Part shown: one piece after another, positions 22,693-36,300 of the stretch
Position numbering within the stretch: position 1 is the first letter of the stretch
Layout of the letters: every line of letters starts with the position of its first letter
NCBI GenBank assembly: GCA_023101725.1
Contig: JALJCO010012847.1
Location: 346,374-410,373, forward strand
Source: Atherinomorus stipes
Lineage: Eukaryota > Chordata > Actinopteri > Atheriniformes > Atherinidae
Length of the DNA: 64,000 nucleotides
Direction: 5' to 3'
The notes under the pieces: generated by a model
Told to the model about the DNA's origin: nothing
The model's input: the letters and a program-made list of their open reading frames with translations, nothing else
Databases searched by the model: none
Program-made: the position numbers and the translations under genes

Positions 22693-24186
22693 ATGTGGAA
22701 TGTCCCACCACCACCACCCAGACCTGCAGATGTCTACAATCACCAGGAATTAAGCAGATCCATTCTGAGGCTTCTGCAAGATGACTGGATGCACCTTTTC
22801 GACCCAAGAGAAAGTGAGTTTGTCTGCATTTCAAATAGGTACCTTTCTCTCTCCAGATGTAACAGGAGACCGTCTTGATGCTCACAAGATTGGCGCAGAA
22901 GTGAGGCTTTCAAGCAGAAGTGGCTTGAAGATCAAAGAAACAGCTCCATGATAAGATGACAATGAAGACGTTTTCAGATATCTGAAAGAAGCCTTCCACA
23001 AGCAACCTGAACAAGGTTGTTTTGGAGGTTCCTCACCCACATGGTCCTGGTGGCAGAGAGCCACCATCTCCAAATGAGTGATGTCCTGTTAGGGCCATTG
23101 CCATGGGCTGCTATGGCCAGGGAGCTGGAGAAGCAGGTCTTACTGGCGGAGACCATCCATGAGCGATCTGCAACATCATTCATGGGATGAGGGTTCAGCA
23201 GATGGATGACGAGACCCTCTCTGAACTTGCAGACTCAACCCTGACTCAAATCCGTCATGAAGGAGCAATAAGCCAGAGAATTGCTGTGGTCTTTGATGTG
23301 TATCAGGAGGACTCAATCAAGAATCCAGAGAGTGCAAACAGAGCATGCACCACAGGAATACACTTCTATAATATTGCACCAGGTCACCGGATCCAGCAAT
23401 GGAGGAAGTTCCTCGGCCAACCTTATAGGATTCCTGGTGGCTGAGAGGAAAACACCCAAGCTGAAAAAAAGCTGAACGACAAGCAGCTCTATGTTGCCAG
23501 AGGTTGAGTGTTTGCAGTCAAATCAAGAAGAGGCAGACACGAATCATTTTGCATGCAGCTCATGCTGCAGAGGAAGGCTACAGTGCTGTTTTTGTAGCTG
23601 ATGACACTGATGTGCTGATGCTCTGCCTGGCATTCTCTGCTGATATCTCCTGTGCCATATTCCAGAAATGTGGAAGAAAGAACCAGGTTATACCGTTGAC
23701 ATCACAGGGCTGGGAAACAGTGTTTTTAATGCTCTGATTGGCATGCACTCGTACTTTAAATGCAACACTGTGAGTGCCTTCGCAGGTCGTGGAAAGCTCA
23801 GAGCCTTGAAGCTTATCATGACATCAGCGCCTTTTTAAAAAAGTGTTTCATGAGCTGGGACAGTCCTGGGAACTATATTCATGAACCTGCACGCATTCAT
23901 ATGTAAAGTGTATACAGCATCCATGAAAACGGAGGACATCAGCACAGCCCATCACCAGCTTTTCTGCAGCATGGAGAGCTTCAATCTAGCCACCTTCCAC
24001 CATGAGGACTGCCTCTTCATGCATGCTATGCGTGCCAACTACCAGGCTGGCACTTGGAGAACCAGTCCTCAGCAAGTACCAAGCCCACTTGACCATGACT
24101 GGGCCAGAAATGACTGGCCAGCTCACTGTAGAATGGATGTGGGGATCTCTGGACCCAGACGCAGTTCTGCAACTGCAGCCATAGGT
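22693..24186 (+). pseudogene. Decayed ORF of a multicopy mobile-type protein
   Basis: Pieces of one protein lie in order in shifting frames. They include MWNVPPPPPRPADVYNHQE (22693), RIAVVFDVYQEDSIKN then GHRIQQWRKFLG (23277-23420), TRIILHAAHAAEEGY then ADDTDVLMLCLAF (23536-23635), GLGNSVFNALIGM then NTVSAFAGRGK (23708-23798), DCLFMHAMRANYQAGTW (24006-24056) and LTVEWMWGSLDPDAVLQL (24122-24175). I recognise this motif series from uncharacterised multicopy ORFs of fish and invertebrates. The DDTDVLMLCLAF and NTVSAFAGRGK spacing recalls PIN/XPG-type nucleases, but I cannot prove that. At least four frameshifts or stops make it dead. It has no introns, which fits a mobile element. Confidence 0.6.
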
Positions 24187-24199
24187 GCAAAATCCCAGA

Positions 24200-24720
24200 A
24201 TGTTAGTTCTTGAGGAATGAATGAAATAAATCTCTGCAAATTGCAGTCATGTGACATTATAACAATATGAAAAGGAGAGTTCTGAGCAATTAAGGATATT
24301 TTCAGAAAAATGAGAGCCTGGCATTCTTAAAATGTTTGAGAGATATAAAGGGTGAGTTGATTTCCATTAGAAATAGGAGAAAAAAAATGTTTGTTCCTTT
24401 AGATATCTTTGTTTATTAATGGGAAAAAAAATTGCATAGAATAGGAAAAGATACCCACATGTTAACATATATTATTTCAGGGGGAATTAGACATTAATTA
24501 AATCAAATATCAAATAAACTTTATTAATAGAGTCAGTCAGTAGATTCAACATATATGTTCTGTTCATCACCAAATTTTTAGAAGTAGGAGAAAGAAACAA
24601 TTAACAAAGAAAAATATAACAGAAAATAATAAAATACGAAACAAAAAAGCGGGAACGCGGCTACGAATAATAATAAAAAACATTACTGTTTATAAAATCA
24701 AACAGGAAGTTAACAAAAGC
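24200..24720. other. AT-rich gap upstream of gopc
   Basis: No gene was seen. 24500-24660 is A-rich with AAACTTTATTAATAGAGTCA and may be the 3' end of a minus-strand retroelement, but no coding part is left. Confidence 0.5.
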
Positions 24721-24800
24721 TACACATTACGTCATCAGTCGCGTCACGACGAGACAACCAATGAGGAGCGTCTCTGCCGAACCACAGCAGCAGACAGAAG
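24721..24800 (+). promoter_or_regulatory. gopc: gopc core promoter, CRE and CCAAT box
   Basis: TTACGTCA at 24727-24734 is a CREB/ATF-type site and CCAAT at 24758-24762 is an NF-Y-type box. Both lie in a CpG-rich, TATA-less stretch about 260-290 bases upstream of the gopc start codon. The spacing is typical of a housekeeping promoter with a 5' UTR of about 200-230 bases. The transcription start itself is inferred. Confidence 0.5.
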
Positions 24801-25020
24801 TAGTTGCGGTCCAGATGAAGTCGTCAGCCTGATGAGGGGCTTCCTGGTCAGACAGAGATTTTCTCAGGAAAACCAAATTTCCCGTCATCGATCCAGCGCG
24901 AGCCTTATTTCCCGGCCCTAAAAGTTAATTTATCCCCAGCGTCGTTTCAGAGGACTAGCCGGGGAGCTAACACCGAATCAGCCAGGGAGCTAACGTCAAC
25001 GTCAGGGCAGGACTCTGACC

Positions 25021-27212
25021 ATGTCCGCCTCGGCTGGATGCTCCCCGTCGGGCCACAGCTCAGGCCTTGGCCCGGCCATGTCCATGTTCCGATGGCTGGA
25101 GGTTCTGGAGAAGGAGTTTGATAAGGCCTTCGTGGACGTGGATCTCCTGCTGGGGGAGATAGACCCAGATCAGGTGGATATAACGTACGAGGGTCGACAG
25201 AAGATGACCAGCCTGAGCTCCTGTTTCGCTCAGCTCTGTCACAAAACTCAGACGGTGTTCCAGCTCAACCACAAACTGGAGGTAAGTGGGATTCTGGGTT
25301 TTACTGGTTTGTCAATCTAAAACGTAGTGTAATGTGAACTGAAGAATGACGGTGACGCGTCGTTCAGCTGTTCTCGCGGTACTTCCTTCACGGGATCAGC
25401 TATGACACGATACAAAACATTATTATATATGTTGCCTGGGGCTAAATAAATAAATATGTACGGTTCATATGCTGCAATCAGATTTTTCTAGTCTATGCCC
25501 CCCTCCTTCCTCCTCCTCCTCCTCCTCCACCTTGTCTCCAACCTGGGCAGACCTGACTTACCTGGTGGCCGCAGACCCGCCCATCCGGTTCAGGAGGCTG
25601 ACAACATAAACACGCGCTCCTGTAGTCAGCTCACCTGACAGAATATATACCAGAATATATTCAGTCATCCTCAAACTTATTCATACCCTCCCATGAGAGA
25701 AAAGCCTAAATTCACAATGGTAATTCAAATAACAAGAAACTTAAAAGAAATATATATATGATTAGTAAAAAAAATATTGCTTTTGAATTATGGTTCAAAA
25801 TAATAATGAAAAACCCAGACAAATAAGTAGAGATGCACCGATCCGATACCCTCATCGGATGTCGGATGAATTTGTCCGGTCCAGCATTCTAATCCAGACA
25901 TTTCTGTTTTAATTGATATTAGAACCAGTGTACACTTTATTTGTTAATAAATGGTATTAAGTACATTTGTATCTGTGTTAATTTGTTACCTTTTTTTCTC
26001 ATGAGAAGGCTAAATGTTTATGTCATTTACATGGCAAGTAATATGGCATATTCATTCAACATTAGTATCTGAGCGGTATCGGGTATCAGCCGATACGCTC
26101 AGCCCAGGTATTGGTATCGGATTGGATCGGGAAAAACTGGATCGGTGCGTCTCTGCAAATTAGAGCACCTTGCTCATGAACAGTGGACCATGATACTTAT
26201 CAACAGATGCAGAAGTCTGATTGGATGTTACAGAAAACACTCGATTGCAGTGATTGCCTCAAAGTGTCGCTAAATTAAATTGTAGCTTCGGGGCACCATC
26301 ATGCTTGTTTGCTTGTTTTATTTTTGTGCGTTTGTATTCGATATTTCTTTTAGACCACAGTTCAAAATCATTGTCATCCATTTCATATAATTTTATGTCT
26401 AATCACTTCTGTCAATTTAAACTTTTTTCACTCATGGCTGAGTTTTTTCCATCTTTAATCAGAGGGTATGAATGATTTTGAGGACGACTGTATGTGTATA
26501 TATACACACACACACGCACACACAACCCTTGTCCTAACCCTAAGCAAAACCTAATTGTAACTTAATCTCTAAAACCTAATCTTGACCCTCAAAACGGGGT
26601 TCGTACCCGTGGGGACCAGGAAAATTTCCCTACAAGGGCAAGACGTCCCCACGGTGATGGTAAAAATACGGAACATGGTCCTCTCAATGTTGTAAAAATG
26701 CGCCCACACACTAGGCTGCACGATTCTGGTAAAAATGTGAATCGTGATTTTTTTGCTTAAAATTAAGATCAGATCTCTAAAACGATTTTTTTCCTAAAAG
26801 TATTTATTGCACAAAAACTTTAACAAAACAAACAAAGCAACCTATTCAAAAGGTAATTAAAATAAACCATGGTTTGCACAAGAGCTTTGTTGGAACATTT
26901 CTTTGGCAGATGCATAGTTGTAGTTCTTTAACATTGGTTAGGGGGTGGGAGGCAACGGCAGTGTTGCATTTGAGGGCGCTTGAAAAAATCTGGGAAGAAT
27001 GGAAACTTATTTGTGATAAGCTCATGATTAAAAATGTTTCAGAATTGTTGTGGGTAGAATTGAGATTGCATGTATGTGTGAATTGAGATCACGATCTTTT
27101 AACGATTAATTGTGCAGCCCACCACACACACATATACATACATATACATACATACACACATACACACTCACATATGTATTCCATGTGTGTGTGTGTGTGT
27201 ATATCTGTCTGT

Positions 27213-27301
<89 letters not shown>

Positions 27302-30300
27302 CTGTTAAAAGATTAATCCTGAATAATAACATTACTTTTATCACTTCTAGAACATATTTAGGATTAAATGTGTCTCACCAGGAATTCTGCATTTATCTTT
27401 AGTAGACTAGACTACTGAAACCCTGTCCTAACATGTCTCCCTAAAGTCCTTCAGACGGAGGCAGTTTAGTCCAGAATGCTGCTGATACGCTCCTCACAGG
27501 CTGACTTCACAACTGTCTTCATGTGAAGCTGAAATTCAGCTCTCAGTCCTGGACTACTCACAGATTTCTGGTTTGGTTTTAACCTTAAAGTTGAAAAATA
27601 AAAGTTAATGTATATTTTATGCATATAGCAGTACTAAAGAATAAAAATATCTCATGTTTGACAATGGGATCTATTTAGGATTAATTGTTTGACATTTTTT
27701 ACATGGCTGCACAGTGGCGTGGTGGTTAGCACCGCAGCCTCACTGTAAGGTCGCTAGTTTGATTCTCAGCTGGGGAAGAGGGGTTCAAATAATTCCAACG
27801 GTGGCCTTCCTGTGTGGAGTTTGCATGTTCTCCCCGTGTATGCGTGGGTTCTCTCTGGGCACTCCGGCTTCCCCCCACCGTCCAAACACATGCATGTTAG
27901 GTTAATTAGTCCGTCAAAATTGCCCCTAGGAGTGAATGTGAGTGTGAATGGTTGTCTGTCTCTCTGTGTTGGTCCTGCGACAGACTGCCGACCTGTCCAG
28001 GGTGCACCTGCCTCTTGCCTAATCATAGCTGGACAGACTCCAGCAACCCCTGTGACCCTGAACTGGATAAGCGGTTCAGAAAATGACTGACTGACTTCTG
28101 ACAGTCCTAATATATAAATATACATATATATATAAATGCAATAAACTTTGTTCCAGTAAAAGTTGAGTAATCGGCCGACGCTGATTACAGATATTCAATC
28201 AGCTGAAAAGAACACTGACGGCTTCGGCGAGGGCTGCAAACAGCCGATGACACAGAACCCCCTCGCCTCCACCCTCTTTTCTCTAATGCATTCCTCCTTC
28301 TGCTGCAGGCCCAGTTGGTTGATCTGCGTTCTGAGCTGACCGAGGCCAAATCTGAGCGAGCCGTGGTGGAAAGGGAGGTTCATGACCTGCTCCTGCAGCT
28401 TCATGCTCTCCAGCTGCAGCTCCATGTTAAGGAAGGCCAAGCTGAGGACTCGGACACCATCAAAGACCGACTGGTACGTCCCTAACTCAACCACAACCGC
28501 AACCCGTCCACTAGGGATGGGCGATGTGGACTAAAAAATATATCATGATCATTTCTGTTTTTTTTTTATCATGGTAACAATGATATATTTATTTATTTTT
28601 TATTGTCAATCACTACATTCTGTCTTGAGAGCCCTAAAATAATACTAGAAGCCTCTAAACTACATTGGTTGAGTTCAAGTAGAACACCCACACTGCAAAA
28701 CTGTAGTGACACCAATCAAACAAGTCTGAAATATGAGAACAAATTTAATCGAACAGTGCAAACAGAAAAAAATAAAAGCAACCTCATAAATTGAATTTAT
28801 CACTTTTATCGTGAGATGCAAAATTATTACCATTGGGAATTTCTTTGGTGATATATCACACACGATAATACAGTATATCGCCCATCCCTACCGTTCACAA
28901 TCCCTCAGTCTGCATAAAATGATGTGTCCTAACCTGAGGACTCAGCCAACATCAGCCTGTCCTTTTGATTGACAGGTGGCAGACTGGGTGGCAGTTTTAG
29001 CTGCGGAAGCTAATAGTTAGCTCCCTGCTTGCTCCCAGGAAGGCCTCAGCCTGTAGCAGAGGTGCACAGCGAAGGTTTTTAGCTGGTTAACAGCAAGTTT
29101 GAGCATGTCTTACCTTTAACCGCCTATCTTCGTCCATTCCTGTTCATAGGATTAGCTCGGTTAGCATTTTGGCTGTTAGTCATTTGCCCGTGGCTCTGAG
29201 CAGCCTTGCCTTTGCCCATTTTTGTATTTTCCAGGAGTGATGACACACTCAACACGGCAAGATGGCAACTTAAACTAGAACACATTTAGCGAGTTTAGTA
29301 AAATAAACATTTGTCATAAAATATTAACTCTGTGGGACCATAGTATATACGGATAAAACCGCTCGGATCTGTGCATTATATGCTTTTGGCGCACTTCGTG
29401 GAGGAACACCATGACGCGTGGCGGAGCATGCAGTTTCATAACTACATCTCTGACATTTATAACAAACCAAACCGTTTGAAAATCGGTGGAAACCTGAGCA
29501 AGTTGTTATTTGAAAAGTAAATGCAGCATTAAAGCAGTGTGATGAGTGGGTGAGCGAGAAGGGTCTATCTGTGGCTCGCAAGACAGGGGCGTGTCGTAGA
29601 GTGGGCGTGTCGTAGAGTGACGTTACTCGACGACACGCCCACCAGGCCAATGAGAGCACGGTAAAATCTTGCCCTACCCCTGACCCTTCCCCTAAACCTA
29701 ACCAGACTCACCCACTATATGACACGCCCATTATATGACACGCCCACTGGGTTGCAAGCCACAGATAGATACACTTGGGGTGGGCTGACTGTGGAAACAT
29801 GGCCACCAGTGCGGAAGTTGGAAACGCCATCATGTCGGATCTAGTATTTATATATGTTCTAACTGGTCCCTATACTGCCCCCTACTGGTTACACAGGTAT
29901 TGCAGATTAATACGTCTCGTTCATTTCTGAGAACGTCACCAAACGTAAAATCCAGGAGGCAGCTGTGATAAGCACACACAGCTAAAAACAAGCTAACGTA
30001 AGTGCTGTGCATGGCCTGTTCCTGCCTCCTGAACTCATGCAGTGTTTGATCCAGTTTGTGGTTCTGGTTCTGTATGACAGAAATGAGGCCATCATGTCAT
30101 GAAGCTTCAGGGGGAGTTGGTGTGGGCTGCTGTCGCTTCCATGCTTTCTAACTTCTCTCTGCTTTCAGTATTTATGAGGGTTTTATTCTGCAGTCGTATG
30201 TTTTTGCAGTAAAATTTTTATTGTAGCATTTTTTCCTTCCTTTTTTAAAAATATTTTGGGGATTTTTCTGCATTAACTCTAATTTTCTACCTGACTTACT

Positions 30301-33300
30301 GCTGTAACAGCCCGATTTCTGTCTGTGGGATGACTAGAGTTTAATCTTCCGGTCTACTAATGTCTTCACTGCCTTTGCTGAACATTTACCTGTTTGGGAG
30401 TTTCTCTAATCCAAAACTTCTTTCTGTTTTCTTCTGCTTCTTTCCCCCTGAAGCCTACACCAACACTGGAAGATGTGGTAAGTTTATTTGTCTGGGTTTG
30501 TCGAGCTGAATATGGAGTGATCTTGATCTTTGTCCTGACTCCGTCTTTTTTCTGATCAGAACCAGGTCTTTGTATTGATTGTGATGGTTCTTCTTTTTCT
30601 GGTTGTAGTCAGTACCTCCAGCAAACATGTCTACCAATGACCTCCACCTTTTTCAGTTTTGCCTGAAGACGAGGAGGATGCTGATCGTTGTTTCAGACAT
30701 TCCTGCTAACAGCTACGATGATGCAGCAGATTTGATCTGATCATGCTCAGTAACCAGCAGCTCCATGTCCCACCTTTTAGACCCGAAGCATCTCCAGACA
30801 GCAGATACATCATCATGTTCAGCTTAGTCTGCTACTGCTTCACTTCCTGAACTTAACATCTCCAATCACACACTGCTTTACTGCAGGTTTACTGGTGCAA
30901 CAGTGTAAACTGTCCCCCCTCAAACAGCTTACTGGTGCTCCTCGTTCCCAACGTTGGTTAGACTGTTTGAACCAACAGAATCAGATCAGACCTGAAATAA
31001 AAACAGTTTTTACTATGAATGGGGCACATACATACCAACAAAACCCTTCTGTGCATCAGGAAACCATCAGGTATCTGCCGTTCTCATCAGCAAGGACACT
31101 AGTGGGGGAGAGTCACATCTTTTTGTTGATTAAAATGGTGACACTTTGTGCTTTTGAGTTAAAGTTGGAGTGCAAGACTTGACCCAAGGCCAGTGTAACC
31201 TCTGATGAGCGTTAGTCCGAAGGCAAGTCTCCTGTGAAAATACTATAGCAGAATTTAAATGCTATAAGTGTATGGAAAAAAAACAGAAACAAAAACAAAA
31301 AACCTTTGCCCTTTTGACTGGACAACCAATAATTCTGATATTCCAACTAATAAATATGCAGAATATAAACTAGCATAGAAATATTCTTAACTCGCCGTGG
31401 TCTTTTATCATTTTTTTCTGCCACGATGATGGATAAAAGGATGGATACTTTATTAATTACTTTCTCAAAGCAGCTATCAGAGGTGAAAAAGATAAGATAA
31501 TATACTGTACGACAAAGGTTAGCTCAGATAGTGTGTGATGAGGGGGAAAGGGATCTTCCTCACCTCTCAGAAAATATCAGCCGATCAGAGCAGTAACACT
31601 GATTAGAAAATGTGTCTGAAAAGACAGTTATGGTTGACTGACGGCAGTGAAGAGGATAAAAGAAAGATCTGGAGTTACGTCCATAGATTTACTACCAGGA
31701 GTTTTGCTTCCAGGCTTCTGTATCTGAAATTGATTGATTGAGATTGGTTTATTGGTTTGAGGCAAATAAGATGCATTATAGTAAATCAGAAACAAATTAT
31801 TTATCTACAGTGTGAATAAAATGGCCTAAGTACTAAACCCTGTGGCATCCCATGTTACTGTCTTGGTATTATTGACATAGAAACTGTTGCCAGTCGGGAT
31901 GGGCATCGAAACCTGGTATCAAATTGGCCCCAGGGCCGAGTCTGACAGTCCAGTTAAACCGAGAAGCTTCAGCCTTATCGGTTTTTGTAACGGTACATTA
32001 ATGGATAGTTTTTTTTTTTTTTTTCAACCTGGACCTTATTCCTAGGAGTTTATATATGCATTTACTCACCGGAAAAATTTCTGTATCACTTACTCCTTTG
32101 GAAGATATATTAGTCTCCCTCCGGATGATCTATATAATGAGAAGAAACAGGGGGGGGACAAGTTGTCTGTAAAGGTGGTACCCATCTTTTGTGAGAGACA
32201 AATTAACCTCAAGCCAAACATTATATTGCCAACAAAAGTGGTTTTAGTGCATTCAGTTCACCATTGAATCAAACCAGCTACAATCCCAAAATCGGCTTCT
32301 CTCAAAGAGAAAATGCCAAATACAGGTTTTTAATTTGACGATTCATAACTTGGTTGCTCAGAAAATTAACGGGAAAACTTCACAGATTAATTTCTCTGTA
32401 TTAGTACATTAATATTAACATCCCTAACATTATTTATTTTATTTGTTTTACAATGATCTGTTAACCCCCTGAAATGATCTTGGGACCCTAGTTTGGGAAA
32501 GACGGGGTGATCATCTACACACAGCGCTGAAATGACCCCTCCCTTTGAACCACAGCATCCTTTTAAGTAAAATTAAAAAGTACTGATAAAGTACTGCATC
32601 GATAAGGAGTATCGCTATATATCCCTAGATACCAGTCAGTCCTCTGATACTTCTGTCCTTTATTTAATAATTAATAATCAACAGTGTCAAATATCTTCTT
32701 TAAATCCAAAAATATTGCAGCAGTATGTTCCATTTTCTCAGTAATTTGTTGAACAAAACCCATCAGTGGCAGCAAAGAGGTCCATTTTTTCCTGAAACCA
32801 CATGGTTCCTTCAGAATCCGCCTTTTGTTTGGTGAATTTCTTTCTATATCTTTATATTTATCACCTGACTGCCACGTTTTCGTTCTCAGTTCAGACTGAT
32901 GGTCCTTTAGTGGCCTTCATCCAGGATGAGCTGAGTTGTTATGTTTTCTGCTGCACATTATAAATAAAATGAAATAAGTTATGGACATTAGTGGGGTCTG
33001 GACTGGTATCTACCCTCACATAACGCAGGTTGTTGCTGTTTTTAGGAGCAGGAGCTGGAAGCCAGTAAGAAGGAGAAACTAGCTGAGGCGAGGCTGGAGG
33101 CGGAAGTGCGATTGTTTAAGAAAGAAAATGAGGCCCTTCGCAGACACATGGCCGTCCTGCAGGCGGAGGTGTACGGAGCCAGGCTGGCTGCTAAATACCT
33201 GGACAAGGAACTGGCTGGCAGGTAAGAAGACGGAGCTGAAAGTGCTGGATCAGAGTTACAGCTGGTTATAACTAATGACGCTACCAAAATGTCTGATTAC

Positions 33301-36300
33301 ATGGAAAATGTGGCTCAGCCTCTGTTTTAGAGGATGTTAAATGAAATATGTTTAATTTATTCTGGAAGGAAATTATGTATGTATGAATTAATTTTTTTAT
33401 TTTCGTGTCTGGCTGTTTTTGCATTTACATCGTTTTCCCCCTTTTAGAGATTTAAAAGGAAACGTGTCTACATAAAGAAAAAACTAAGGATAGACCGATA
33501 CATTGGCTGTCCGATATTTGTGTTTTTTTATTGGTATTGGCACAGGCCGATACATCAGGTGTGTTGGCCGATACCCTCACTCAGCATAATTTACAGACTT
33601 TTTTTATATATGTATTTTATAACAGGTGTAATGTTTCTATTTAATATTATTTTAATATGTTTCTTTTTTTTATATTTATTTGAAGTGCTTTGTTCTTTTT
33701 TTATATTAAAGGAGTTGTAAAATTACTTTTCATTGTATCCTTTATTATGTTATTTTGGAAGTCAAATGCAGTATCAGCCCCAAATATCGGCAGGTTGCAT
33801 CGGCCATCGGCTGAGGCTGATGAGAAAATATCGGCCCTAAAAATCTGTATCGGTCAATCCCTAGAAAAAACTTAACGTATATGCAGGGAAATGTTATCAA
33901 GACCAGACTAGAAAACCTGAAATCTGCTCTAGAACTGGATCAGACTCCAGTTTTTCCAGGACTAGTCAGGTTTGGATCAGGCTTCTGGTTATCTGGTAGT
34001 GTGTTACAGATATCAGCAGCAGAAATACTCAATGTTTAGAGTGAATGGATAGAAAGCAAACTGGACTCAGATTATCTTTAAAGGTACAGTATGTAAGAAT
34101 TACTGACATCTAGTGTTAAAGATGGGTATTTGAAAGAAACATGTTTATTGTTGTGCAGTGGATATAAGTGACACAGGGGATTGTACTCTTACAGATATGT
34201 TAACAAACAATAACCTTGTTTATCACTTGTGATATTGGTTTATATTGATCGGTGGATCCTAAATCAAATTGAATCAAAATTGTATCATGACTGACATCGA
34301 ATCGCCTATCTACTGTATCGATATAATATACCGTGATCAAACCAGCAATTTACACCCCTAACAAGCATCCACATGGCGATATATTGAGGCCAGAAAAAAT
34401 ATTGAGGCCTATTAAAAATAATAAAACAATATAAATGCCCTCCATAAAGGAAAATTTATTAAGGAGTGGTTTGGTGTTGGTCTGCCTCTCAGGGTCCAGC
34501 AGATCCAGCTACTTGGTCGGGACATGAAAGGTCCAGCCCACGACAAGCTGTGGAACCAGCTGGAGGCAGAAATTCACCTTCACCGCCATAAGACGGTCAT
34601 CCGGGCCTGCCGAGGTCGCAGCGACCCAAAGAAGCCTCTTCCTTCCCCCGTGGGACACGTGAGTAAAACTGCCAAACAGCTGGAGCTGCCTTTTGTCCCC
34701 AAAGCTAAGTTTTTAATGCTGTTGCAGGATCCTGACATGCTGAAGAAGACCCAGGGAGTAGGCCCCATCAGGAAGGTGGTGCTGGTCAAGGAGGATCATG
34801 AGGGGCTGGGAATCTCCATCACAGTAAATGGATTTATGTTTCTCTTCCTGAATGTGGAAACATTAGCATCCCAGTTGGACAAGTGACTGACTGTGCTGCT
34901 GGAGGATGTTGGAGATGTTTATTCTGATATTTACTGGTACAGTCATATCAGTCCTGATGATATGAGAGGTAGTTGTAGTAAAGTGTCATGATATGGCCAG
35001 TAGCTGCTGGTGGAGTTAAACCTGCAGCGCTTGTCTGATATATGATTCAAACTTTACTCTGAATCAGAAACCTGAACAGTTTAATTGAAAAAAAACCCCA
35101 AACAAAGCTGCATGGAGTTGGTCAATCTGGAAACTTTTTACATGTTGGTTCATCCATGAAATCAGGGCAGACCCCGTCTGATATCATGATGAGAATTTCC
35201 CGTTCCACCGCATCACGATGAGAATCTCCCGTTCCACCTCATCACGATGAGAATCTCCCGTTCCACCTCATCACGATGAGAATTTCCCGTTTCACCTTAT
35301 CACGATGAGAATCTCCCGTTCCACCACATCACGATGAGAATCTCCCGTTCCACCTCATCTTTGATGAGAATTTCCCGTTCCACCTCATCACGATGAGAAT
35401 CTCCCGTTCCACCTCATCATGATGAGAATCTCCCGTTCCACTCACCTCACGATGAGAATCTCCCGTTCCACCGCATCACGATGAGAATCTCCCGTTCCAC
35501 CTTATCACGATGAGAATTTCCCGTTCCACCGCATCACGATGAGAATCTCCCGTTCCACCTCATCATGATGAGAATCTCCCCTTCCACCGCATCACGATGA
35601 GAATCTCCCGTTCCACCTCATCACGATGAGAATCTCCCGTTCCACCTCATCACGATGAGAATCTCCCGTTCCACCGCATCACGATGAGAATCTCCCGTTC
35701 CACCGCATCACGATGAGAATCTCCCGTTCCACCGCATCACGATGAGAATCTCCCGTTCCACCTCATCACGATGAGAATCTCCCGTTCCACCGCATCACGA
35801 TGAGAATCTCCCGTTCCACCACATCACGATGAGAATCTCCCGTTCCACCGCATCACGATGAGAATCTCCCGTTCCACCTCATCACGATGAGAATCTCCCG
35901 TTCCACCTCATCACGATGAGAATCTCCCGTTCCACCTCATCACGATGAGAATCTCCCGTTCCACCTCATCACGATGAGAATCTCCCGTTCCACCGCATCA
36001 CGATGAGAATCTCCCGTTCCACCACATCACGATGAGAATCTCCCGTTTCACCTCATCACGATGAGAATCTCCTGTTCCACCTCATCACGATGAGAATCTC
36101 ACATCCACCGCATCATGAGAATCTCCAGTCCACCGCATCATGAGAATCTCTGGTTCCACCGCACCCTTGATGAGAATCTGTAACTCAGGCATACTTTCAA
36201 ATAGAAACTTCATTCGGGGTTTAAACGGATCATTAAAGACCAAACTTCCAACCAGTCTGTCCAGTCTTCTCTGGCATCAAGTAGACATTTTGGTCCAGAC

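Noticed and set aside
27702..27790. Functional tRNA gene
   Set aside because: The boxes are degenerate, and the sequence continues into a SINE body that is repeated at 37961-38131.
29324..29659. 111-codon minus-strand ORF
   Set aside because: It overlaps the foldback repeat in a gopc intron and has no motif or splice signals.
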